A DNA stretch of 38,981 nucleotides, from IMG/VR virus record IMGVR_UViG_3300042508_000227, positions 1 to 38,981 of that record. One strand, written 5' to 3'. The notes beneath the pieces are model-generated. The model ran no database searches. It saw only the letters and a list, made by a program, of their open reading frames with translations, and was not told where the DNA came from. A program made the translations under genes and the position numbers. Position 1 is the stretch's first letter. The number at the start of each line of letters is the position of its first letter. This DNA comes from a virus. Shown here one piece after another: positions 31,024 to 38,970 of this stretch.

Positions 31024-32739
31024 TCAGTGGGTCTCTGCCCAGTTGTTGCCAATTTTTGACTCTCCCGCGAGCGGGCATCGGAACCCAAGAAGCACGCCAG
31101 CCTCTGCAATGCACTTCTTGACGATGGTGGCAGCCTCCTCGGCATTCGCCTCGTCAATCTCAAACTGAACTTCGTCATGGATATGTGCCACCTGCTTGAA
31201 GCGCCCGCTCAGGCCAGCGGCGGTGAGCTTGTGGTTCATCAGGATCGTGGCCTGCTTCATGATCACTGCACCAGCAGACTGAAGCAGGGTGTTCAACGCC
31301 GCGTGCTGAGATCGGATGCGGAGCTTCCGTCCATCGAGTCCGTACAGATACCCGCGGGTACAGGCCGCCTCAACGGATGACTTCAGCTTCTTGAGTGCGG
31401 GCACCTTGGCGAGGAACCTGGACTGCATCTCCTTGCCCTCAGCGTAGCCACCACCGATGATTGCTCCGAGCTTGGCCGGACCTGCTCCGTACAGAAAGGC
31501 GTAGATGAAGGACTTCGCATCATTGCGCGTTGGCAGTCCTGCTGCCTTCTGGTTGGCAGTGTGAATGTCACCCTCGAGGAGTTCCTTGGCGAATGCTCCA
31601 TTGTCGTACTTGGCCATGTAATGAGCCAAGCACCTGAGTTCCAGACCAGAGGCATCAACACCAACAAGCACCCGGCCCTTGGGGGCGATGAACAGGGAGC
31701 GGCATTCCTTGCCATAGGGAGAACCGCAGGCAGGAACCTGGGCCATGTTGGGACCGCGGTGCGTGCAGCGTCCTGTGACGGCTCCGTTGTGATTCACGGA
31801 ACCGTAGATCCGCCCACCACGCTCGACTTTGATCCATGCCTCATCCCCTTCAGCAAGCATGCCGATTCGCTTCTGGATCAGCAAGTACATCGAAAGCTTC
31901 TTGGCGATGGGGTACTCGAGCGATCCAAGGACAGCTTCGTCAACCTTGGCCTCACCGGATGGGGTGAAGTCTGTGGGCTTCCATCCCAGATTCCGGAGAG
32001 CAGCAGCGATCTGCTGTCGGCTGGCTGGGTTGAACGGGACCTCCTTGGTCTTGGTCTTCAACTTAATAATGGTCGGGGGGACCTCAGACTGAAGTTCCTT
32101 GATCAGGCGATCCCGCTCACCAGCGAGGGTTGCATAGAGGGATGCCGCAGCAGCGCTGTCGAATGCAAATCCGTTGCGCATCTGGTCAGCGATTGTCTCG
32201 GCAAAGGCATGCTCGAGGACCAATGCCACCTGGCTATCGAGCTTCTCTGTGAGAAGTGAGAAGAGAGCTGTCGTGACTCGGATGTCCTGCTTGCAATACT
32301 CACCGAGGGTGTCGGAATACCTCAACGTATACCAGTCCTCGACCTCTTCCATGGCAGTGCTCTTGGGCATTCCAAGGCGGTGGCCCCATGCCTTGAGAGA
32401 GTGGCTTCCGATCAGATCGGATGGGAAGCCGTCAGTCTGATAGTCATCATCCTTGATGTCGGGAGAGGCAAGACGCGCCATGACCAAGGTATCTCGAACG
32501 CAGCCTCCGGGTCCCTTCCATGTGGGATATAGCTTCTTCAGGACCGGTATATCAAAGGCGATGGCATTGTGTCCAACAACTTCATCTGCCAGTTCCAAAG
32601 CCCTAAGAACTTCCTCAATCTCTTGCTGGCTTACAGCAATCGCTGGCTCGCCACCATTGCGCTGCCAACCAATGCAGATCAGTCTATCCGTCGTATCAAG
32701 CAGACCGTTAGATTCGATGTCGAAGAAAATCCTATCCAT
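31024..32739 (-). CDS. DNA polymerase, family A (T7 gp5-like)
   Basis: 571 aa, shorter than T7 gp5 (704). The 3'-5' exonuclease keeps its acids: FFDIESNG (D7, E9), HNAIAFDIPVL (D63), YCKQDIRVT (D152). Polymerase motifs: A VGVDASGLELR (D362); B RNDAKSFIYAFLYG (R405, K409, Y413); C AHIHDEVQFE (H521, D522, E523). Y413 aligns with E. coli Pol I 762 and T7 Y526, the Tyr type linked to fast virulent phages. The thioredoxin-binding insert of T7 gp5 seems absent, which explains the shorter length, so processivity must come from elsewhere. Confidence 0.95.
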   Translation of the reverse strand: MDRIFFDIESNGLLDTTDRLICIGWQRNGGEPAIAVSQQEIEEVLRALELADEVVGHNAIAFDIPVLKKLYPTWKGPGGCVRDTLVMARLASPDIKDDDYQTDGFPSDLIGSHSLKAWGHRLGMPKSTAMEEVEDWYTLRYSDTLGEYCKQDIRVTTALFSLLTEKLDSQVALVLEHAFAETIADQMRNGFAFDSAAAASLYATLAGERDRLIKELQSEVPPTIIKLKTKTKEVPFNPASRQQIAAALRNLGWKPTDFTPSGEAKVDEAVLGSLEYPIAKKLSMYLLIQKRIGMLAEGDEAWIKVERGGRIYGSVNHNGAVTGRCTHRGPNMAQVPACGSPYGKECRSLFIAPKGRVLVGVDASGLELRCLAHYMAKYDNGAFAKELLEGDIHTANQKAAGLPTRNDAKSFIYAFLYGAGPAKLGAIIGGGYAEGKEMQSRFLAKVPALKKLKSSVEAACTRGYLYGLDGRKLRIRSQHAALNTLLQSAGAVIMKQATILMNHKLTAAGLSGRFKQVAHIHDEVQFEIDEANAEEAATIVKKCIAEAGVLLGFRCPLAGESKIGNNWAETH

Positions 32740-32741
32740 TG

Positions 32742-33002
32742 TTATTGGTCCCGCGCCTCATTCTCTTGGATCTTAGAGTACAACCTAGCATTCATATCCC
32801 TGGCATCTCGGAGATGGCACTCTACCAGATCAAGCCTGGTTCTGAGAAGCAGGGTGCTATTCTGCTCATCAACCAGGCGGGACCTGAGCTCAGCAAGCTC
32901 AGCTTGAATACGGAGTCGTTCGGAAGATAGGCAGGCAACACGATCTTTGAGAGCAGTGATATCGAAGATATCGTCAAGGTTTGTTTCTTCGCTGTCAGAC
33001 AT
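32742..33002 (-). CDS. Small coiled-coil protein (86 aa)
   Basis: Starts MSDSEETNLDDIFDITALKD and continues as a long coiled coil (LSSERLRIQAELAELRSRLV, then LRTRLDLVECHLRDARDMNA). The ATG at 33002 overlaps the preceding gene by 8 nt; the frame is open to 33209 within that gene. It ends 2 nt before the DNA polymerase start. Unknown function; possibly a polymerase or replisome partner by position. Confidence 0.6.
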   Translation of the reverse strand: MSDSEETNLDDIFDITALKDRVACLSSERLRIQAELAELRSRLVDEQNSTLLLRTRLDLVECHLRDARDMNARLYSKIQENEARDQ

Positions 33003-33408
33003 TGGAGGTCTCCTGCACGGTTGGCCAGAAATAGGGGGTTGTTGGATCTTCCGTGTACTTGGCGTAATACACTGGATCTTTACGCTTGAGGTTTGCACGG
33101 TGGGAGGAATGGACACGGTCGTCGCCAAACCATGGAGGCATTGGAGCACCTTCGTCATACAACGGTATGTCCATGGTATTTTTGAATCCGCGGGATACCC
33201 ACTCAGCAATCATAACACGCAGGTAGTTACTTAGGGCCCGCTCATATCCGCGCCACATTCGAGTAGCTGGATGATTGACCCAACCCTTGGACATGCCACT
33301 GAGTGTCCGAAGAATTTGATAGGCCTCGACTCGCTGCTTTCCAAGACGCTTGTTATCGAGGTCGCGTGCAGAGTTTGAAAACGATGGGTGTGGAAGGAAG
33401 GTCTGCAT
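32995..33408 (-). CDS. MSMEG_6728-like / pyrimidine-dimer-glycosylase-related protein
   Basis: 137 aa. MQTFLPHPSFSNSARDLDNK, RLGKQRVEAYQILRTLSG and NHPATRMWRGYERAL match the 'MQTFLPYPDF..LD..RLGKQRVE' family annotated as MSMEG_6728-like and sometimes linked to pyrimidine-dimer DNA glycosylases. Catalysis is not proven for these. Arg, Lys and His residues in the core suggest nucleic-acid contact, so DNA repair or modification is plausible. ATG 33408 lies 4 nt after the upstream stop. Confidence 0.75.
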   Translation of the reverse strand: MQTFLPHPSFSNSARDLDNKRLGKQRVEAYQILRTLSGMSKGWVNHPATRMWRGYERALSNYLRVMIAEWVSRGFKNTMDIPLYDEGAPMPPWFGDDRVHSSHRANLKRKDPVYYAKYTEDPTTPYFWPTVQETSNV

Positions 33409-33412
33409 GGGA

Positions 33413-33619
33413 TCACCGATTGTAACCAAATGCGGTAAGGGCTGCACGCATCTTCCGAAGCGCCCGGCGCTCGAGGTACTTCACCTCATCGGGCTTCATT
33501 CCAATCAGGTCTGCCACCTCAACAAAAGTTCGAATGGGCTTGGAGTGCTTGAGGGGTGGGTATTCGTTTCGGTTTCCATCGGTTGGGCTGAGTGTCGGCA
33601 TTCTGCGAAGGTTTGGCAT
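33413..33619 (-). CDS. Sigma-70 region 4-like HTH protein (68 aa)
   Basis: After a disordered N-terminus, residues about 30-65 read TFVEVADLIGMKPDEVKYLE plus RRALRKMRAAL, the plan of a sigma region 4 helix-turn-helix ending in an 'ERRALRKLR' recognition helix. There is no region 2, so it cannot act as a full sigma factor. It may act as a small DNA-binding regulator or an anti-host-polymerase factor. It lies between the primase/helicase and polymerase gene groups. Confidence 0.7.
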   Translation of the reverse strand: MPNLRRMPTLSPTDGNRNEYPPLKHSKPIRTFVEVADLIGMKPDEVKYLERRALRKMRAALTAFGYNR

Positions 33620-33627
33620 TGTATCTC

Positions 33628-35259
33628 CTAGAAGTCGCTGTCCTCCTCAAACTCTGAGGTAGTCGGCAGCGATGACTCAGTCAATCTACCAGTAGTCCGA
33701 TCGTATTGCAAGGCCGTCGCCAGCCCTGTTTCGCCAGAAAAGCGATTCTTTAGGACACGGACGCAGGTAATGTTCTTGTTCTTTGGATCCTGCTGATTGC
33801 GTTCCAGTCCAATAACCATGTCAGACAGCTGGCCAATGGCGGCAGATCCACGAAGCTGGGCAAGGCTTGTCTGTGCCCCTTCCTCATGGCCCTTGCCTTC
33901 TGGTCGCTTGAGGTGGGAGACAAGTACCATCCCGCAGCCAAGCTCCTCAACAAGGGATCGCATCGCGGTCATAGTGTTGTCGATGAGTCTCCTCTCGTCT
34001 CCTTCGCCCAAGCCTGATACCACGATCGAAAGGTGGTCCAGGAAGATCCAGTTACAGCCCAGGCCACGCACCATGTAGCGAATGCGAGACAGCAGGTTCT
34101 GTGAATCAAGAGAGCCAAAGTGGTCATAAAGGAAGACGCGTCCCGAACCCACAGATTGATCATATGCCGCACGAAGGATCTGTTCATCAATTTTATCTCC
34201 ATTGCCCGTCGCCATGTCGATGTGGAGCGGGCGGTTGCAGGCAATGCCCATGAGTCCCAGCGCCGTGCGCCGAGTCGATTCCTCGAGGGCGATGTATCCG
34301 ATCGTCTGTCCCTGAGCGATAAGCCAGTGCGCCATCTCTCGGCACACGCTGGACTTTCCAATGCCAGACCCTGAGCAGATCGTGACCAGTTCCCGCTGAC
34401 GAAGTCCTAGAGTCATGGAATTCAGCCCGCTCCACGGATACGGAATACTGCTTACCATTGGGCTGGTAATGATCTCATCCCACATCTCATTGCCGGGAAT
34501 GATGCCGTCTGGCCGGAACATCTTTGCATTCCAGATCGCATCAATAGCTTCCTTGCCTCGTCCGGCTACGAGCATTTCATTGCAATCCTTGAGAGGAAGC
34601 GAAGCTATCTTAGCCTTGCCTGGACTCAAGAGCAGGGCACACTCCTGAGCAGCCGCACGGCCTGGCTCGTCACTGTCGAACATGATCACTACCGTCTGGT
34701 AGGACTCAAGCCATTCCAGATTTTCCTTGAACGCCTTGGCTGCGTTGTTCGCCCCGTTGGGAATAGAGACCACTGGCCACTTGTTTCCCTGAAGCTGGCT
34801 AAGGCTGAGGCAATCAATCTCACCCTCAGTAACAACGACCATCTTACCTCCGGTTCGCCAGAGGTTTCTTCCGAATAGACTCATCCTCTTCGAGTCCCCC
34901 AGGATCATGAAATCCTTATTCGGGAATCGAAGCTTCTGAGCAACGGGGCTGCCAGCCTCATCGCAATACGTTGCGACCTGGACAGGCTTGCCGTTGTAGC
35001 TGCTCACTCCATACTTGAAGAGGCGGCAGGTGTCTTCGGAGATCCCACGCTTGGAGAGATCCTGGGGTTCAAAGTCAATGAGTGCTGTTGGCATAGATGG
35101 GGTTGGGGTGATATCGCCCGTGCCGTGCTCATAGCGACGGCATCCAAAGCAGAAGGCATGGCCGTCTGAGAAGCGGGCTAGGTTGTCTCGAGATCCACAC
35201 GCCGGGCACGGCTCGTGCCGGACGAACGAAGAATTTGAAGTGTCAGGTATCCTGGACAT
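33628..35259 (-). CDS. Primase/helicase (T7 gp4-like)
   Basis: 543 aa (T7 gp4A 566). Zinc-binding domain: CPAC (C18, C21) and CFGC (C37, C40). TOPRIM: VVVTEGEIDCLSL (E145) and VIMFDSDEPG (D195, D197). RecA-like DnaB helicase: Walker A SGSGIGKSS (about 296-304), Walker B NWIFLDHLS, and an acidic C-terminus (SEFEEDSDF) that in T7 contacts polymerase. ATG 35259 is chosen; an in-frame TTG at 35274 is less likely. Its first 82 nt overlap the resolvase gene. Confidence 0.95.
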   Translation of the reverse strand: MSRIPDTSNSSFVRHEPCPACGSRDNLARFSDGHAFCFGCRRYEHGTGDITPTPSMPTALIDFEPQDLSKRGISEDTCRLFKYGVSSYNGKPVQVATYCDEAGSPVAQKLRFPNKDFMILGDSKRMSLFGRNLWRTGGKMVVVTEGEIDCLSLSQLQGNKWPVVSIPNGANNAAKAFKENLEWLESYQTVVIMFDSDEPGRAAAQECALLLSPGKAKIASLPLKDCNEMLVAGRGKEAIDAIWNAKMFRPDGIIPGNEMWDEIITSPMVSSIPYPWSGLNSMTLGLRQRELVTICSGSGIGKSSVCREMAHWLIAQGQTIGYIALEESTRRTALGLMGIACNRPLHIDMATGNGDKIDEQILRAAYDQSVGSGRVFLYDHFGSLDSQNLLSRIRYMVRGLGCNWIFLDHLSIVVSGLGEGDERRLIDNTMTAMRSLVEELGCGMVLVSHLKRPEGKGHEEGAQTSLAQLRGSAAIGQLSDMVIGLERNQQDPKNKNITCVRVLKNRFSGETGLATALQYDRTTGRLTESSLPTTSEFEEDSDF

Positions 35260-35636
35260 TTTGGGTTGGCCCAAGCTTTAGAAACAGTCAGATCAACAAT
35301 CAAGCTGTCATCGACCCAAAGAATTCCATTGGATCCATCGAGGACAGACTTGGCGAAGTTATCAACATCAGGTCGAGGAAAGGCAAGCTTTGTGCTTTTC
35401 GGTCTGGTGGCGAAGCATTCGAGAGTGACAGTAATGGGGGTTGTGGCTGGCTGTATCTTACAGTCCTCCACTACCCCGCGAAGCATGTCAGTGAAGGCTT
35501 TCCTCCATTTGACATACTTCGCGGGATAGTACGTTCCCCACCGCCCAACCCGAGGGCGAGGACACGGACACGGATCAATGGGAAGTGTTAGCTTCGTATT
35601 GAGCCGATCAGAGGATGAGGAGCCCGCCTTCGCCAC
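35178..35636 (-). CDS. RusA-like Holliday junction resolvase
   Basis: 152 aa. FPRPDVDNFAKSVLDGSNGILWVDDSLI (given here as PRPDVDN, about 89-95, and WVDDS) carries the RusA acids: D in PDVDN, D in VLD, and the DD in VDDS. This replaces the T7 gp3 endonuclease I found at this place in T7. Start is GTG at 35636, 8 nt after the SSB stop; no earlier ATG keeps the N-terminal strand PIDPCPCPRPRVGRWG. It resolves recombination and replication branches before packaging. Confidence 0.82.
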   Translation of the reverse strand: MAKAGSSSSDRLNTKLTLPIDPCPCPRPRVGRWGTYYPAKYVKWRKAFTDMLRGVVEDCKIQPATTPITVTLECFATRPKSTKLAFPRPDVDNFAKSVLDGSNGILWVDDSLIVDLTVSKAWANPKCPGYLTLQILRSSGTSRARRVDLETT

Positions 35637-35644
35637 GGGCTATC

Positions 35645-36295
35645 TCAAAAGTCGCCGCTCTCGTCATCATCCGTGCTAGACGGAGAGGCAGTCTGAGCCG
35701 ATCCGGTGAACGCGTAGCCATCGTCGTCGGTGGAGAAGCCGAACGAAGTGGCATCCTTGGGTCCATAGGTCTTGAGATCCAGGACCTGAACTCCGCGCGG
35801 ACGCAGAGTAATCCCGAAGCCCAGACTTGCGGTGAACCAAGGATAGACCTCAGCGCTCACTCGGATGATGCTGCCACCACCAATGGGATCCGCATCCTGC
35901 GGAAGGGGGTGGAGCTTGGAATCGAAGAGGGCCGGACGCTGCTCCCACGTCTTGCCACTCTTCGTAGTCACCTTGGCCTTGAGCTTGAAGGTGAAGTCAG
36001 TGAATCCAACTACTTCAGTCTTGGTCTCGGTTTCCTTGTCCCAGTTGGTGGCGGGCTTCCAAGGCTTTGAGCCAGTCTTGAGAGTCTTCTTACCGAGAGA
36101 CTTGGCCTGCTCGGCCAGCATCTCATCGTGGATCTTGCTCAGCTTCTCGATCAGGGGACGGGCATCTGCCTCAGGCAGACGCAGAGTAACGCTGTACACA
36201 CCCTCGGGATTGAACTTCTTATCCGGCTCGTTCAGCTTCGGGAAGATAGCCGTTCCCTTAGGCGTAGTGAAATTGACGGACTGCTTGCTGCTCAT
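35645..36295 (-). CDS. Single-stranded DNA-binding protein (T7 gp2.5-like)
   Basis: 216 aa (T7 gp2.5 232). SKQSVNFTTPKGTAIFPKLN and GVYSVTLRLPEADARPLIEK match the gp2.5-type OB fold; GGGSIIRVSAEVYPWFTASL and GFGITLRPRGVQVLDLKTYG form the later strands. The acidic C-terminal tail (STDDDESGDF) with a terminal Phe is the gp2.5 hallmark that contacts polymerase and helicase. AAGGA lies before the ATG. Directly downstream of the RNA polymerase gene. Confidence 0.92.
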   Translation of the reverse strand: MSSKQSVNFTTPKGTAIFPKLNEPDKKFNPEGVYSVTLRLPEADARPLIEKLSKIHDEMLAEQAKSLGKKTLKTGSKPWKPATNWDKETETKTEVVGFTDFTFKLKAKVTTKSGKTWEQRPALFDSKLHPLPQDADPIGGGSIIRVSAEVYPWFTASLGFGITLRPRGVQVLDLKTYGPKDATSFGFSTDDDGYAFTGSAQTASPSSTDDDESGDF

Positions 36296-36312
36296 TGGGT
36301 TTCCTTTGCTTG

Positions 36313-38694
36313 TTATGCGAAGAAGTAATCGGCCTTCATCAATTCGGCCACGTCCAGAGTTCCCATCTTGGGAGGATCCGGCAGGCTGTAACCTCGGGGG
36401 AGATAGGCCTGCATCTCAGATTGTAGCGTCTTCAAGATTGGCTGGGAAAAGATCTCGGAAGAAACTTGGCGAATTGCTGTTCCCATAACAGCGGCATCGG
36501 CAGGACACACACCGAAGCTGTCATGAATACATGAGAAAGATTCGATGCCGCACGATGCCCCCAGATTTACAGACTTGAGGAGGATGCTGGCGTCAATCGA
36601 GTGGACCACATTGGGACTGATCGCATTGACGTTGCGGGACATTGACAGGTCTTCTCCGTCAACCAGAATTCGATGCTGGCGGAGAACTGATCCGATGGTG
36701 GTCTTCACCACGATTCGGTTCAGCTTCTTGTATCCCTGCTCCACTAGGAATCCTGAGGGTGCACTCCATCGGATCGGTATGCCAGCCTCAACATGAACTC
36801 TGGCACACTTCTTCAGCCAGTCCATGGCACCAACAGCAGCCACGACGATCTCATTGATCGCTTCCCAGATCTTGTCGGTCAGGTAGTTGATATTGATCCA
36901 CAGTCTGTCCTTCTCAAACGGACGGTTGCCGGTAGACCTGGCCTTCTCGAGGTACCACTCTCGAATGTACTGCCTGGATGAGAACCTAGTGAGTCCGTAG
37001 GGCAGGCACATCACGACACGCTTGGTTGTCTTTCGGTCAATTCCAAAAGCCAGCCACTCTTGGTCTGCCTGCGTGCCGGACTCCAGCATCTTCTGAATGA
37101 CGCGGTCCGCAACAGTCCCGTAGATATCCTGAGGAGAATCCGTTGGAACACAGTTGGTGGCCAAGGCTCCAACAGGATCTCTCAGAAGCAGGCTGAAGAT
37201 TTGCAGGCCATTGTTTGATCCATCGAGGTGAATAGGCAGGCTGGATTCAATGCCTGGGTTATCGTGAACCTTGGCCCATTCAATGCAGAACGCCAAAAAG
37301 GACCATGGCTTATCGGCCTTGGTCCAGAACATCTCCGAGAGCGGATCACGTCCAATCTTTAGAATCAGCTTATGGTTTTCTTGGATGAACTGGATGCGCT
37401 CACTGAAGGAGACTTTGTCAAGCCCCCAGCAGTTGGCTCCATGAATAGCAAGCCAGGACATCCCATTGTCATCCACAGGCTTGCCCTTGGCGAAGGTGAG
37501 CAGAGCCCGCTGCCAGTCAGCTCCCTGATTGTTTAGAAATACGGGCTTGGGGTAGACACGGCCCCGGAAGTCCAGTTCTTGGGGAAAGTGGAATGGAACA
37601 GACCCGTACTTATCTGCCAGCCAGATGGTCTTGGAAACGGCAATTCGCTTCGATCGGAGACACTCGTTTTCAAAGTGAGTGCGGGCGGCTTCCTTTCGGT
37701 ATTGCCTGCGGGATTCGGCATTGGTGTCAATATCGACGGGCTTTGATGGGATTGGGATAAGGTCCTTCCCAGGCATGTCTCCGATAATCATGCCAGTATC
37801 CCAAGCATGCTTGATGGCCTCAAGCATAGGCCCATTGATTTTCCAAGCAGTGTTCTGAATATGGTTGACACCCTGATAGACATCAGGCATCGGTACCTTA
37901 TCCAAGGTCTGTAGGTACCTCTTCGAAGTAGCCTTGACCAGAGGACGACGACCAAAGGCAACCCCTAGATATCCCCCGGCCCACACTGAATCCCAATCCT
38001 GGGGAGCGGTGACCATAGGCATGTACACAGGAGCCATGATCTCAGCAGCAGCATGGGACTTGTCAAGCCAGTCCAGGAATTCATCGCTGGCCCGAACCAG
38101 CGTCATGTCCTTGCCCCACATGTTGGTCCGGTTGATGACCTCGATGACCCCGGTGTTCTGCTTCATCAGTTCGATGCACACAAGGCCAAGGGCGACTCGG
38201 TCTCTAGGGGCCCATGCAGGAAGGCTCATCTTGTGCATCCTTGCGGACTTCTTGATGAACCTGGTTCGGGTAAGTTCTCCGGGCTGCTTACTGACCAGCT
38301 TCATCATCTTGGACCACCACCTAGGGTGTTCCTTACGAAGCTTGCGGAACCGCATCTCGTCTTCTAGAAGGCGGCCGATATGAGCAGCGAGGGAGTTGAT
38401 GGTGCGGACAGAAGCAATGCCGTCGATGACGGCACGGCAGGTGATCATCGCAACAATAGGTACTGGAATCTGCTCCATGATGGGCAGAATCCGATGCCTC
38501 CGTCCAGGAGAATTATTGGCCTTGTGAATCCAGTCGGAGACAGCCTTGGTCAGTTCATGAACGGCTCTCTCCAGAACTCGCTGACCTGCGGTGGAGCAGG
38601 ACTCAATCTTTGCTGACCTACACTTCGCCATCCTGGAGCGATAGCGTGATACTCCCAACCGAGCCATCTCTGCCTCAAGGTCGGTCTGCTTCAA
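36313..38694 (-). CDS. Phage single-subunit DNA-directed RNA polymerase (T7 gp1-like)
   Basis: 793 aa, about 90 shorter than T7 RNAP (883), mainly in the N-terminal domain. Catalytic motifs: A SLPIHLDGSNNGLQ (D491, T7 D537); B KTTKRVVMCLPYG (K558, Y566; T7 K631, Y639); C CIHDSFGVCPADA (D725, T7 D812). It ends DYFFA, like the essential FAFA foot. The promoter recognition loop region (about 656-680) differs from T7. A TTG start at 38694 is supported by AGGAG 6 nt upstream and by family-like LEAEMARLG before the next ATG (38667), which also has a GAGG. It drives the leftward middle and late genes. Confidence 0.95.
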   Translation of the reverse strand: MKQTDLEAEMARLGVSRYRSRMAKCRSAKIESCSTAGQRVLERAVHELTKAVSDWIHKANNSPGRRHRILPIMEQIPVPIVAMITCRAVIDGIASVRTINSLAAHIGRLLEDEMRFRKLRKEHPRWWSKMMKLVSKQPGELTRTRFIKKSARMHKMSLPAWAPRDRVALGLVCIELMKQNTGVIEVINRTNMWGKDMTLVRASDEFLDWLDKSHAAAEIMAPVYMPMVTAPQDWDSVWAGGYLGVAFGRRPLVKATSKRYLQTLDKVPMPDVYQGVNHIQNTAWKINGPMLEAIKHAWDTGMIIGDMPGKDLIPIPSKPVDIDTNAESRRQYRKEAARTHFENECLRSKRIAVSKTIWLADKYGSVPFHFPQELDFRGRVYPKPVFLNNQGADWQRALLTFAKGKPVDDNGMSWLAIHGANCWGLDKVSFSERIQFIQENHKLILKIGRDPLSEMFWTKADKPWSFLAFCIEWAKVHDNPGIESSLPIHLDGSNNGLQIFSLLLRDPVGALATNCVPTDSPQDIYGTVADRVIQKMLESGTQADQEWLAFGIDRKTTKRVVMCLPYGLTRFSSRQYIREWYLEKARSTGNRPFEKDRLWININYLTDKIWEAINEIVVAAVGAMDWLKKCARVHVEAGIPIRWSAPSGFLVEQGYKKLNRIVVKTTIGSVLRQHRILVDGEDLSMSRNVNAISPNVVHSIDASILLKSVNLGASCGIESFSCIHDSFGVCPADAAVMGTAIRQVSSEIFSQPILKTLQSEMQAYLPRGYSLPDPPKMGTLDVAELMKADYFFA

Positions 38695-38730
38695 TGGAAG
38701 CTCCTAGGTTAGCTTTGGGTTATCGTGAGG

Positions 38731-38749
38731 TAGCCTAAAGATTAGGCTA
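38731..38749. promoter_or_regulatory. Inverted repeat in the RNA polymerase leader
   Basis: TAGCCTAA-AGA-TTAGGCTA is a perfect 8-bp inverted repeat with a 3-nt centre, about 36 nt upstream of the RNA polymerase start codon. It could be a tight RNA hairpin affecting translation or a DNA operator. Confidence 0.55.
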
Positions 38750-38801
38750 AGGATATCTTACCTACACTTACCTTTCCTATCCATCCTGCTTTAGGTTAGG
38801 T

Positions 38802-38818
38802 CTTAGGAATATTCTAAG
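38802..38818. promoter_or_regulatory. Near-perfect palindrome downstream of the early promoter
   Basis: CTTAGGAATATTCTAAG is a 17-bp palindrome (CTTAG-AATATT-CTAAG with one extra base) lying just after the putative -10 of the host-type promoter. Its position suits an operator or an RNA processing hairpin. Confidence 0.4.
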
Positions 38819-38825
38819 GAGCAAC

Positions 38826-38853
38826 CTTATAAAAGTTTGAAGATTTATGAAAA
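38826..38853 (-). promoter_or_regulatory. Putative host sigma70-type early promoter
   Basis: On the minus strand TTTTCA (38848-38853; 4 of 6 to TTGACA) and TATAAG (38826-38831; 5 of 6) are separated by 16 bp in a markedly A+T-rich segment. It lies about 130 nt upstream of the RNA polymerase start, where T7-like phages use host RNA polymerase. No other gene intervenes. Confidence 0.5.
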
Positions 38854-38912
38854 TACTCAAATTTATTATCGACCGCGTCGTTCAAAGGCGGTTGGTTTTA
38901 GATTTCGTCAGC

Positions 38913-38955
38913 GCGACTAAGGGGCGGCAGAGCGACTAAGGCAGTGCGACTAAGG
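38913..38955. repeat. Three direct copies of GCGACTAAGG at the right end
   Basis: GCGACTAAGG occurs at 38913-38922, 38932-38941 and 38946-38955. The core CTAAGG also occurs at 38747 and 38814, and three times in the gap near 5021-5080. T7 carries arrays of a related heptamer (CCTAAAG) next to its terminal repeats. These copies may mark closeness to a physical end. Confidence 0.7.
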
Positions 38956-38970
38956 TGGACCTGTGGCAGG

